Assembly: GCA_015231265.1 (NCBI GenBank) | Contig: JADGBX010000007.1 | Span: 1 to 46,334, forward strand | DNA length: 46,334 nucleotides | Origin: Magnetococcales bacterium | GTDB taxonomy: Bacteria; Pseudomonadota; Magnetococcia; Magnetococcales; JADGBX01 | Direction: 5' to 3' | Shown: one piece after another, positions 18,773 to 27,901 of the stretch | Position numbering within the stretch: position 1 is the stretch's first letter | Layout of the letters: each line of letters starts with the position of its first letter | The notes under the pieces: model-generated | The model's input: only the letters and a program-made list of their open reading frames with translations | What the model was told of the DNA's origin: nothing | Databases searched by the model: none | Translations under genes and position numbers: made by a program

Positions 18773-19699
18773 ATGTTCATGCAGATTTCACCTTTTTCCC
18801 GCAGCCATCCGGCTCCTTTAGTGGCGGCTCTTCTCGTTACTCTTTCTGGGTTTCTGTCTGGTGCAGGTTGGCCCCAGTATGCCCAGGCATCCCAAGCGGC
18901 CGAAGAAATACCGATGCTGGTTCTTTCCGGCACTTTGGAAGCGGGATCGGCAGTGCTGCTTCATGTTAAGGGGGCACCGGAAGGTTCCAGGCTGAAGGGA
19001 AAACTCAATGGACACGCCTTTCCCTTTGACGATCAAGGGCGTGCTCTTATCGCACTAGATATGCGAACCAAGCCTGGCAACATCCCCCTTCGGGTTACAG
19101 TCACCACACCGAATGGAGCAAAACACCGTCTGGCTAAAACTGTTTCGGTAAAAAAAAGGGAATACAAAGTCGAACGTATCGATGGCCTGCCCAAAAAAAA
19201 GGTGTCTTTGAATAAAGAGGATTTGGCTCGGGCAAAAAAAGAGACGGCAAGCATTCGCGCTACCTACAAACTGAAAGGTGGCCATGCGGCCTACGGCAAC
19301 GGCTTTCAGATGCCAGTTGAGGGACGCATCTCAGGCGTCTTCGGCAGTCAGCGCATCCTTAACGGCAAGCCGCGCAGTCCGCACAGTGGTGTCGACATCG
19401 CCGCACCGAAGGGAACACCAATCATGACCATTGCCCCGGGACGGGTGGTCCTGGCGGGTAAGGATTACTTCTTCACCGGCAACACCATTGTGATTGATCA
19501 TGGTGATGGTGTCTCTTCACTCTACTCACACCTGAACGCCATCCATGTTTCAGAAGGAAACTGGGCACCTGAAGGAACTCTGATCGGCGAAATAGGCATG
19601 ACAGGGCGTGCCACAGGCCCACACCTCCATTGGGGGGTGAGAGTTCGTGGTGCCCGCGTCGACCCCCTGATGTTGCCTGGAATCAGAAACCGCCGTTGA
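18773..19699 (+). CDS. M23 family metallopeptidase (secreted)
   Basis: Signal-like N-terminus; FGSQRILNGKPRSPHSGVDIAAPKGTPIMTIAPGRVVLAG ... VIDHGDGVSSLYSHLNAIHV ... GMTGRATGPHLHWGVRVRGARVDPLMLP. ATG 18773 with upstream GGGAG preferred over the 18743 start. Confidence 0.92.
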   Translation: MFMQISPFSRSHPAPLVAALLVTLSGFLSGAGWPQYAQASQAAEEIPMLVLSGTLEAGSAVLLHVKGAPEGSRLKGKLNGHAFPFDDQGRALIALDMRTKPGNIPLRVTVTTPNGAKHRLAKTVSVKKREYKVERIDGLPKKKVSLNKEDLARAKKETASIRATYKLKGGHAAYGNGFQMPVEGRISGVFGSQRILNGKPRSPHSGVDIAAPKGTPIMTIAPGRVVLAGKDYFFTGNTIVIDHGDGVSSLYSHLNAIHVSEGNWAPEGTLIGEIGMTGRATGPHLHWGVRVRGARVDPLMLPGIRNRR

Positions 19700-19821
19700 A
19701 ACATGACAATGACTGCTATCCTCCTCACGCAATACACCTGAGATCATTGAAGTGAGGGGAGGATTCTGATAGCTTTGTGACGTTTTTGACCATCCTGTGA
19801 ATTCCCGACTGGAAACGGCCT

Positions 19822-20049
19822 ATGACCGCTGCCGACCAAACCCCCATTGCCTTCGAACACGCCCTGAATCGACTGGAAGAGATCGTCCAACGGCTTGAGC
19901 GGGGAGATCTTCCTCTTGAAGAGGGTTTGGCTGCATTCGAAGAGGGTATTACGCTCTCACAAGCGTGTCAGGCCCGTCTTGATGAAGCAGACAAGCGGAT
20001 TGAGGAGCTGACGGCCTCCTCTCTCGAAGACAGTGGTTCAGAGGCATAG
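19822..20049 (+). CDS. xseB: Exodeoxyribonuclease VII small subunit
   Basis: FEHALNRLEEIVQRLERGDLPLEEGLAAFEEGITLSQACQARLDEADKRIEEL. Confidence 0.95.
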   Translation: MTAADQTPIAFEHALNRLEEIVQRLERGDLPLEEGLAAFEEGITLSQACQARLDEADKRIEELTASSLEDSGSEA

Positions 20050-20052
20050 CAC

Positions 20053-20937
20053 GTGGATCTTTCCGCCTATTTGAATCAACAGCAGGAGCGGATGGAGTGC
20101 GCTCTTGATGCGATGCTTGCGGATATCGACTCCCCCTCACCACGTATCATTGAAGCGATCCGCCACTCACTGATGGGCGCTGGAAAACGGATTCGCCCTA
20201 TTCTGATGTTGGCTTCCTGTCGAGCTGTGGGTGGTAATGATGAGCATGCCATCCCCATGGCCTGCGCCATGGAGTGCATCCACACCTATTCGCTGATTCA
20301 CGATGATCTCCCTGCAATGGATGACGATGATCTGCGCCGTGGACGGCCAACCTGTCACAAAGCATTCGATGAGGCGACGGCGATACTGGCGGGTGATGCT
20401 TTGCTCACACACGCCTTCCACTTGGCAGCTCAACATGTCCCGCACCTCTCCTTATCCGCCCATCTTGATTTGATCTCCTCCCTTTCCAAAGCGGCAGGTA
20501 TCACAGGAATGGTTGGAGGCCAGATGCTGGATATGGATGCGGAAAATAGAACCATCTCTCTTGAGGAGATGCAAACGATTCACCGTCATAAAACCGGTGC
20601 ATTATTAAGATTTTCCTGTGTTTCAGGAGCCCGTATCGGACACGCATCGGAGGATCACGTCAACCGTCTGAAGCAGTATGGTGACGCAATCGGCCTTGCC
20701 TTCCAGATCGCTGACGATATCCTTGACGTGGTTGGAGATACCACCACCCTGGGCAAACCTGCTGGTTCTGATGATCGTCAGGCCAAATCCACCTATCCAC
20801 GTCTCATGGGATTGGATGGAGCCCGTCAGGAGGCCCAACGTCAGCACACGATCGCCGTGGAAGCCCTGGCTCCCTTTTCTAACGAAGCCGACCCTTTGCG
20901 GGCCATTGCAGCGTTCATCGTTCACCGCACCCACTAG
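20053..20937 (+). CDS. ispA: Polyprenyl (farnesyl/geranylgeranyl) diphosphate synthase
   Basis: GAGKRIRPILMLAS, MECIHTYSLIHDDLPAMDDDDLRRGRPTCHKAFDEATAILAGDAL, LAFQIADDILDVVGD. Confidence 0.95.
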   Translation: MDLSAYLNQQQERMECALDAMLADIDSPSPRIIEAIRHSLMGAGKRIRPILMLASCRAVGGNDEHAIPMACAMECIHTYSLIHDDLPAMDDDDLRRGRPTCHKAFDEATAILAGDALLTHAFHLAAQHVPHLSLSAHLDLISSLSKAAGITGMVGGQMLDMDAENRTISLEEMQTIHRHKTGALLRFSCVSGARIGHASEDHVNRLKQYGDAIGLAFQIADDILDVVGDTTTLGKPAGSDDRQAKSTYPRLMGLDGARQEAQRQHTIAVEALAPFSNEADPLRAIAAFIVHRTH

Positions 20938-20948
20938 ATGGCCAACCC

Positions 20949-22856
20949 ATGAGTACTGATCAGGACACTCTGCTGAAGAAGATTCGAGACCCGCGGGACC
21001 TCCGAGAGATAGCGGAATCCTCTTTGCCCGGCCTCGCAGAGGAGATTCGTTCGCGCACGATTGACGTGGTTTCGCAAACAGGCGGCCATCTGGGAGCAGG
21101 ACTGGGCGTTGTCGAATTGACCATTGCTCTGCACTACGTGTTCAATACACCCAGTGATCGGCTGATCTGGGATGTTGGCCATCAGTGTTATCCACACAAG
21201 ATCCTCACCGGTCGCAATGATCGCATGCCTACACTGCGCAAGCGGCACGGACTCTCCGGGTTCACCAAACGGAACGAGAGTCCCTATGACCCCTTCGGTG
21301 CCGGCCACTCCTCTACTTCTATCTCCGCCGCGCTCGGGATGGCGATGGCCGCTCGACATAAGGAGGATGACCGCTTCCACATCGCCGTCATCGGTGATGG
21401 AGCGCTCTCTGCAGGCATGGCTTTCGAAGCTCTCAACAATGCGGGTCACATCGACGATATCCGTTTGTTGGTGATCCTCAATGACAATGAGATGTCGATC
21501 TCTCCCAACGTGGGAGCCATGTCATCCTATCTCAGCCGTATTCTCAGTGGGCCGCTCTACACATCTCTCCGTGAAGGAACGGGACGGGTGCTGGGTAAAA
21601 TCAGCTCGACTCTGAGTGAAGCCGCCATGCGGGCAGAGGAACATGTAAAGGGGATGATCACTCCCGGAACGCTGTTCGAAGAGCTGGGTTTCACCTACTT
21701 CGGTCCTCTGGATGGCCACGATTTTCAACAGCTTCTGCCCACGCTACGCAATATCAGAGATCTTAAGGGGCCGGTTCTTCTGCATGTCAACACGCAGAAA
21801 GGCAAAGGCTTTGCCCCTGCTGAACACAATCCCTGCACCTATCACGGTGTCTCTCCCTTTGACCGACAGACCGGTGAGATCCACACCTCAAATGGCGCTC
21901 CACCCTCCTTTACCAAAGTGTTTGCTGATCAGTTGATCGAGCTGGCACAGAAGGATTCAAGAGTCGTTGCCATCACTGCAGCCATGCCGGAAGGAACGGG
22001 GCTCAATCACTTTGAGGAGCGTTTCCCCGCACGTTTTTTCGATGTGGGTATCGCCGAACAGCACGCCGTCACTTTTGCCGCCGGTCTCGCTTGCGAAGGG
22101 CTGATTCCCGTGGTAGCGATCTACTCGACATTCATCCAAAGAGGTTTCGATCAGATCGTTCACGATGTGGTCCTGCAGAAACTCCCTGTCGTCTTTGCTC
22201 TGGATCGGGCCGGCTTGGTCGGTGCTGATGGTGCTACCCACGCTGGTGTCTTTGATATCTCCTTCCTGCGCTCCCTGCCCGGTATGGTGATCATGGCCCC
22301 GTCTGATGAGCAGGAGTTGCGGGATATGCTTGCTACTGCTATCGAACTGGAGCGACCGGTAGCCATACGCTATCCCCGAGGATCGTCAACTGGGATGGAA
22401 GCTTCTCCTGCAACCCCCATATCCCTTGGACTCAGTAGGCGTCTCAGAAAAGGGACGGATCTTGCTATCGTTGCCATCGGCCACCCAGCCCTTGCTGCCA
22501 AAGAGGCTGCGGATATTCTCGGAGAGGAAGGAATCTCGGTGAGCGTCTATGATGCTCGATTTGCAAAACCAATGGATGAACAGATGCTGCGTGAAGCAGC
22601 CACCCACCCTTGGCTGATCACACTTGAAGAGAACGCGATTCAAGGGGGGTTCGGATCTGCGGTTCTGGAGTTTCTCGTTAATCAGGATCTGATCAATCAG
22701 AGCCTCAAAGTCAGGAACCTGGGTCTGCCTGATCGATTCATTCCCCATGGCTCACAGGATCAACTGCGACACGAGCTCAAGATTGACTCCGATGGATTGG
22801 CCGAACAGATACGCGAACTGATCGGGGCACCGATCAGAACTGCAAAGGCTTCATGA
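20949..22856 (+). CDS. dxs: 1-deoxy-D-xylulose-5-phosphate synthase
   Basis: GHLGAGLGVVELTIALHYVFNTPSDRLIWDVGHQCYPHKILTGR, GAGHSSTSISAALGMAMA, DVGIAEQHAVTFAAGLACEG. Confidence 0.98.
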   Translation: MSTDQDTLLKKIRDPRDLREIAESSLPGLAEEIRSRTIDVVSQTGGHLGAGLGVVELTIALHYVFNTPSDRLIWDVGHQCYPHKILTGRNDRMPTLRKRHGLSGFTKRNESPYDPFGAGHSSTSISAALGMAMAARHKEDDRFHIAVIGDGALSAGMAFEALNNAGHIDDIRLLVILNDNEMSISPNVGAMSSYLSRILSGPLYTSLREGTGRVLGKISSTLSEAAMRAEEHVKGMITPGTLFEELGFTYFGPLDGHDFQQLLPTLRNIRDLKGPVLLHVNTQKGKGFAPAEHNPCTYHGVSPFDRQTGEIHTSNGAPPSFTKVFADQLIELAQKDSRVVAITAAMPEGTGLNHFEERFPARFFDVGIAEQHAVTFAAGLACEGLIPVVAIYSTFIQRGFDQIVHDVVLQKLPVVFALDRAGLVGADGATHAGVFDISFLRSLPGMVIMAPSDEQELRDMLATAIELERPVAIRYPRGSSTGMEASPATPISLGLSRRLRKGTDLAIVAIGHPALAAKEAADILGEEGISVSVYDARFAKPMDEQMLREAATHPWLITLEENAIQGGFGSAVLEFLVNQDLINQSLKVRNLGLPDRFIPHGSQDQLRHELKIDSDGLAEQIRELIGAPIRTAKAS

Positions 22857-23617
22857 CCCTGCGCCTCGACCAACTCTTGATGGATCGAGGTCTTGCCACC
22901 TCTCTGCGACATGCCCAGGCGTTGATTCTGACCGGTGATGTGTTGGTCAACGACCACCCTTGTACAAAAGCAGGGACTCCGACTCCTGCCGATGCTCCCG
23001 TTCGAATCCGCAGTAAAAAAGGCCATCCCTGGGTTTCCCGAGGCGGCTTGAAACTGGACCACGGACTCAAAACGTGGAACATTTCCGTCCGCAACCGACA
23101 CTGTTTGGATATTGGAGCGTCAACGGGAGGCTTCACGGATGTTCTGCTGACACACGGGGCACAACGCGTCTATGCTGTCGATGTGGGATATGGCCAATTA
23201 GCCTGGAAACTCGTGCAGGATCCACGGGTCGTCAACCTCGAAAGAACCAACGTCCGTTCTCTTAGCACTGCTTTAATCCCGTCAGATATCGACTTTCTCT
23301 GTCTGGATGCCAGCTTCGTTTCTCTCTCCGCGATCCTGCCGTTTGCCCTGCCTTTCTTATCACAAGAAAGTCCGGGAATCGCTCTGATCAAACCCCAATT
23401 TGAAGCAGATTCAGTAGATCAAATACCCAAGGGTATTGTGGAGAATGACGCAATACGTGATAGAATTGTCGGAGACGTCGTCAACAAGGTGCAATCCCTT
23501 GAGGTCGAGATTCAGGATCTTCAACCTTCCCCCATTTTGGGAAGCAAGGGAAACAGAGAGTATCTACTCCTGTTTCACAAAGCACCTTCAATCAAACAAG
23601 GAGACGAAGAGCGATGA
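22853..23617 (+). CDS. TlyA family rRNA methyltransferase/hemolysin-like
   Basis: S4-like N-terminus (MTLRLDQLLMDRGLATSLRHAQALILTGDVLVNDHPCTKAGTPT), KGHPWVSRGGLKLDHGLKTW, CLDIGASTGGFTDVLLTHGAQRVYAVDVGYGQLAWKL; overlaps dxs by 4 nt. Confidence 0.93.
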   Translation: MTLRLDQLLMDRGLATSLRHAQALILTGDVLVNDHPCTKAGTPTPADAPVRIRSKKGHPWVSRGGLKLDHGLKTWNISVRNRHCLDIGASTGGFTDVLLTHGAQRVYAVDVGYGQLAWKLVQDPRVVNLERTNVRSLSTALIPSDIDFLCLDASFVSLSAILPFALPFLSQESPGIALIKPQFEADSVDQIPKGIVENDAIRDRIVGDVVNKVQSLEVEIQDLQPSPILGSKGNREYLLLFHKAPSIKQGDEER

Positions 23618-25200
23618 GTCACGGCATTCGTCACCATGAATTCGCCACTCCGTTCATTGATAGAGCGTTTCGCTTCCGTTTAAGAAGTGTCGTTGTTCTC
23701 AGTATGGCGTTGCTCCTCACCACCGGGCTGCTGGTTCCGCAAAGTGCTTTGGCAAGCTATCAAGAAGCGATGCAGCTTCTTGAGTCCAAACAGACGGAGC
23801 GGGCCTATGAGAAGTTACGGATTCTTGGGAAGCGGGGACATGCCAAAGCCCAGAACACTCTTGGCAACATCTACAAAGATGGGCTCCATGGCATTTCCCA
23901 GAATGATACACGCGCCTTCTACTGGTACAGGAAAGCGGCGAAACGGGATAACAAAGCCAGGTCGGAAATGCGCAAGGGCGCAAAGAACGGCTTGCCCGCA
24001 GCAATGCGCAACTTGGGGTTTCTCTATCAGTTCGGTCGAGGAACCCGAAAGAATCTAGCCAAGGCAGCGCACTGGTACCGAAGTGCGGCTCGCAAAGGGG
24101 ATACCCTGGCTCAACGCTACCTGGCCAACCTCTATGAGCATGGCGATGGAACCCCCCTCAATATGCGTCAGGCGGCCCATTGGTATATGAAGGCTGCCAA
24201 AGCGGGGGATAGTATCGCCCAGGTTCGGTTGGCACAGCTCTACAAAAAGGGGGGGAAAGGTCTCGCAGCGAATCTTGCAGAATCGGCGCGTTGGTTTAAA
24301 CAGGCTGCCATGCAGGATGATATCACTGCCATAAGAAATCTTGGGTATCAATACAAGCGTGGACACGGCGTTCCCCAAGACCCAAGACAGGCGGGAATCT
24401 GGTATAAAAAACTGTTTGAGAAAGAGAAAGATCCCATTGCTGCGCGATCACTTGGATACTTCCATGCTAAAGGACTGATTGGATCCGGTATCAGTCCGCA
24501 GAAGGCCGCACGCTACTATCTGTCCGCTGCGAAACAGGATGATCTCATCGCCCAGAACAATCTCGGTGCTCTCCACCAGAAACATGCGGAAACTCTGATT
24601 CCCCTTGAACCCCTTACTAAAACGGATGTGGAACTGACGGATCTTGCTGATTTGACCGATTCTGCCCGTCGTTACCGGCTGCGGCAATCCAACCTGAACC
24701 ACGCCTATCACTGGTACCTTCTTGCAGCAAAACAGGGGTTCTCGCTGGCCCAGTACAATCTCGGGGCACTTTTTGAAGAGGGTATTGGGATCGAACGTAA
24801 TGCCGAAGAAGCGGCTAAGTGGTTTGAGAAATCGGCCAAGGCCGGTAATCAGCACGCCCTTTGGCGCATGGGTCGACTCCTGGAACGGGGCGACGGTGTG
24901 AAACGCAACACTAAACAGGCTCTGGCCTACTACCGAAAAGCAGCCTCATTCGGCCATTCAGAAGCGAAGAAACGGCTTGCAGCTCTTGAACGTATCATGA
25001 CGCGCAAAGAGAGCGGTATTTTCCCTGGAAGTGATGAGGCGATCGTCGAACAGCTTTCTAAACTGGGGTACGGCAACGATATTCCAACACCGGACACCCT
25101 TTCAGCAGGTCCCGTGGCAACGATATCCAGCGAAACCACCCAGTCTTTGAGAGAGGAGCTGGCCCTTCTCGGCTACAAACCCTCCCCCTTTGGCTTCTGA
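23614..25200 (+). CDS. Exported Sel1-like repeat protein
   Basis: N-terminal hydrophobic segment, then many SLR units (AQRYLANLYEHGDGTPLNMRQAAHWYMKAAKAGD; AIRNLGYQYKRGHGVPQDPRQAGIWYKKL). Confidence 0.9.
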   Translation: MSHGIRHHEFATPFIDRAFRFRLRSVVVLSMALLLTTGLLVPQSALASYQEAMQLLESKQTERAYEKLRILGKRGHAKAQNTLGNIYKDGLHGISQNDTRAFYWYRKAAKRDNKARSEMRKGAKNGLPAAMRNLGFLYQFGRGTRKNLAKAAHWYRSAARKGDTLAQRYLANLYEHGDGTPLNMRQAAHWYMKAAKAGDSIAQVRLAQLYKKGGKGLAANLAESARWFKQAAMQDDITAIRNLGYQYKRGHGVPQDPRQAGIWYKKLFEKEKDPIAARSLGYFHAKGLIGSGISPQKAARYYLSAAKQDDLIAQNNLGALHQKHAETLIPLEPLTKTDVELTDLADLTDSARRYRLRQSNLNHAYHWYLLAAKQGFSLAQYNLGALFEEGIGIERNAEEAAKWFEKSAKAGNQHALWRMGRLLERGDGVKRNTKQALAYYRKAASFGHSEAKKRLAALERIMTRKESGIFPGSDEAIVEQLSKLGYGNDIPTPDTLSAGPVATISSETTQSLREELALLGYKPSPFGF

Positions 25201-25233
25201 TACTCCAACACTGGTCGAAAAAGAGGAAGAGAG

Positions 25234-25725
25234 ATGTCCACTGATCAGGATAATGAGGACGACGAGATCCAGAAGGAGCTCCGTGCTCAACAGAAATTCA
25301 GTATGTCGGGTGCCATTGGTCGCTCAGCCGGAGGAGCGATGAAAGGGGCTTCACCGATCCCTGAACGGGATCAAGTGGTCAATGCCCTGGTCCGCTTCTC
25401 CAATGACTCAGTACGTGATGCCTCCGGCGCCTTGAAGTCACTCATTAAACGTCGAATCAAGACCAATCTCCCAACGATTGACGCCCATTTGGATGATCCG
25501 CTCACTGCTCTGGAAGAGATTTTGCGGCCAATCGTTGAAAAAGAGGCAGTCCTGCACGAATTCGTCCGTCAGGTGGATGTCAAATGGGGCCAACTGATGA
25601 TGGAACGACCACACTTTCAGAAACCGGGTCAGACCCCTCACCCTGATGACGAATACACCCATTCATCAGTGAAAAAAGCTGTGACGGATCTTCTTAAGAA
25701 GATTACTGATGAAAAGCAGAGGTGA
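25234..25725 (+). CDS. Uncharacterised 163-aa protein
   Basis: ORF directly follows the Sel1 gene; SD-like GGAAGAGAG before ATG; no recognised domain. Confidence 0.7.
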   Translation: MSTDQDNEDDEIQKELRAQQKFSMSGAIGRSAGGAMKGASPIPERDQVVNALVRFSNDSVRDASGALKSLIKRRIKTNLPTIDAHLDDPLTALEEILRPIVEKEAVLHEFVRQVDVKWGQLMMERPHFQKPGQTPHPDDEYTHSSVKKAVTDLLKKITDEKQR

Positions 25726-25748
25726 GATGAGGTGGGGGTAGAAGAGCG

Positions 25749-26150
25749 TCAGCCTGCTATGGCCAGAGGACCGATCACCATCATGAAGAGAGCTGTTGAT
25801 ACAAAGATGAAATAGACGTACAAGGGCCAGTAGATTTTCTGCATTGCGCCTTCACGCTGACCGATCTGATCCAATTTACCTTCCAGATAGTAGGCCAGAA
25901 GCAATACACCACTCCCCAATCCCACCGGGATCAACCCTTTTCCAGGGGGAGCTTCGAAGTAGCCAAAGGTGATCACCCATGGGATCAGACGCCCTGTTGG
26001 CACCTCACCCCCGACCCAGAACATGGTGATCAGAACAGTCCAAGCGCCGAGAATCCACTTACCATGACGGCGAGTGAACACACGTTCTTCCTTCTCGCCA
26101 CTCTCCTCTTTGGTGACCTCTTGCTCGTGATTGCTCGTCTCTTCAGCCAT
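25749..26150 (-). CDS. Small membrane protein with charged N-terminus and about 3 predicted TM segments
   Basis: WILGAWTVLITMFWVGGEV..., LIPVGLGSGVLLLAYYL, YWPLYVYFIFVSTALFMMVIGPLAIAG. No family recognised. Confidence 0.65.
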   Translation of the reverse strand: MAEETSNHEQEVTKEESGEKEERVFTRRHGKWILGAWTVLITMFWVGGEVPTGRLIPWVITFGYFEAPPGKGLIPVGLGSGVLLLAYYLEGKLDQIGQREGAMQKIYWPLYVYFIFVSTALFMMVIGPLAIAG

Positions 26151-26387
26151 CGGGCTCTCCTCACAAGATCAATACATACCCCCTCTAGCATGACAGGGTG
26201 CGATGACTGGTTACTTTCCGAGATTCCGACCCACTGAACAAGGGATTGATTGATGCATGGCTTCAACCCATGCTCCCCATATCCTGGGAGATCACTCTCG
26301 ACACTGTAAGGGAGAGACTCTCAATATTCCCGTTTGAATGAGAAAGTTCAACCGGTATATTCTTTTAAATCAATGTATTCACAGAGA

Positions 26388-26795
26388 TCAGAGACGACCA
26401 CGACGGGCCTGAAGGAGGGCGAGTTCTACTTTTGTCTGAGCGGGAATCGCCTGTTTCGAACTCCACCACTCTTTCACACGGGATTCAGTGGTACGGAGGT
26501 CACGGGCTAACGCACGGATATAGATGCTGGGGACTAAATCTGCACCATAGAGCTTAGCGACCATCTGCTGCAGTTCACTTCTCTGTTGACGAGCAATCGG
26601 CTTCTTGCGACCACGAAAAGAGCGAGAGAAGCGGCTGATACTTCCTGTTTTTTCAGAATTAGTCTCTGCTTTCGTATGGTTAATTTCAGCTTTCATGGAA
26701 CGGAGATAGTCTGGTGTACCAAAAATCATATTGCTGATATTTTTTGATGTTCCAACAAAACCTAGATCATCAGATGCAAATGCAAGAACGCTCAT
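26388..26795 (-). CDS. Uncharacterised 135-aa basic protein, possible C-terminal DNA-binding helices
   Basis: Strong SD (GAGGAG) before the ATG at 26795; C-terminal IRALARDLRTTESRVKEWWSSKQAIPAQTKVELALLQARRGRL is HTH-like by eye. Confidence 0.6.
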   Translation of the reverse strand: MSVLAFASDDLGFVGTSKNISNMIFGTPDYLRSMKAEINHTKAETNSEKTGSISRFSRSFRGRKKPIARQQRSELQQMVAKLYGADLVPSIYIRALARDLRTTESRVKEWWSSKQAIPAQTKVELALLQARRGRL

Positions 26796-27247
26796 TACTC
26801 TATCTCCTCAATCCTAACGTATTCTGTCGTTTCCCAAGGTGTATCCGACGCTGTTTGCTCTACAATCTTGTCGTTGTGTGCGTCGCTGTGTTGCCAAGCA
26901 ATAAGCAGAAGTGGTGCCAGTTTATTTAACATAGTGTTATTATTTGACAATTTATAACGAATAAAACCTGCCAGGTCATTAAGTGCCCCTTAATCTCCCA
27001 CTTTTTGACAGTTTCCCGACACCGCACTCGATGGCAGAGTCACGATCATGTTCTTCATAGACAGGCTTTTGACACTAGGTGAACACCACCCCGGAAATAA
27101 CAGACAGAAACATAAAAATCAATAGGATAGAGACAAACACAAACAACAGATCCTGTAAAGGAAAGTGCGCATGACAGAGAGTCTTGGCGTCAGTGAAAAA
27201 AGTATGACATCATCTTTCTGACACTCTGACCTGTATATTGAACACAG

Positions 27248-27853
27248 TTGAGTTGGCAACAGAATGATGTTGAATACTGCCAACCCCGTGACACCCCGGA
27301 TGAACTGACCGTGAACCCGATCAAACTTTCCATCCTGATTACAGTCGCCGCTCTGACAGTCAGTCTGCTGTTTGAGACCTGGACGTCGGACTCCTTATTT
27401 AATCTGGAGTCCATGATCATGATCGGTCTCCTGGGTTATGTGTGGTCCAGAACAACACGGAAGATCAAATCACAACATGAAGAACGTTCTGATTCCAAAC
27501 TCTCCAATGATCCCCTTCAGGACAGTGCAGAAGTCTCCTATTATCACTCGCTTTCTGAAGAGGTAGAGCGCGACGACGGTGATGAAACCGGATCCCAACC
27601 CTATGACCATGAAAAACGTCCGTTTCTCATCTGTCACGAAACGCCCTGGGCAATCACCAATCAAGGTGAAAGCGTTGGTCGATATAAGAATGCTTCAATT
27701 CCCTCCTGGATTGAAACTTCGGATGGGCGTCAGGGAGATTATCACGGCATCTACCCTCTTCACCCACCTTCGGCCTGTATTGGCTATGAATTTCCTTTCA
27801 AAAAAGAGATGGTTATCGCACCTGGCCTAGTCTACAAAATGCGAGATTCATAG
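27248..27853 (+). CDS. Uncharacterised membrane-anchored protein
   Basis: Two hydrophobic segments (ILITVAALTVSLLF, LESMIMIGLLGYVWS), acidic linker, soluble C-terminal domain. Start uncertain (TTG 27248 or GTG 27311). Confidence 0.5.
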   Translation: MSWQQNDVEYCQPRDTPDELTVNPIKLSILITVAALTVSLLFETWTSDSLFNLESMIMIGLLGYVWSRTTRKIKSQHEERSDSKLSNDPLQDSAEVSYYHSLSEEVERDDGDETGSQPYDHEKRPFLICHETPWAITNQGESVGRYKNASIPSWIETSDGRQGDYHGIYPLHPPSACIGYEFPFKKEMVIAPGLVYKMRDS

Positions 27854-27901
27854 GACCTACTAACTCTCGGAATCTCCGCTGGATCCGAAATTGCTTCTTG
27901 T

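Noticed and set aside
23614-25200. Repeated motifs considered as a DNA repeat array
   Set aside because: Explained by degenerate protein-level Sel1 repeats; no CRISPR-like exact spacing at the DNA level.
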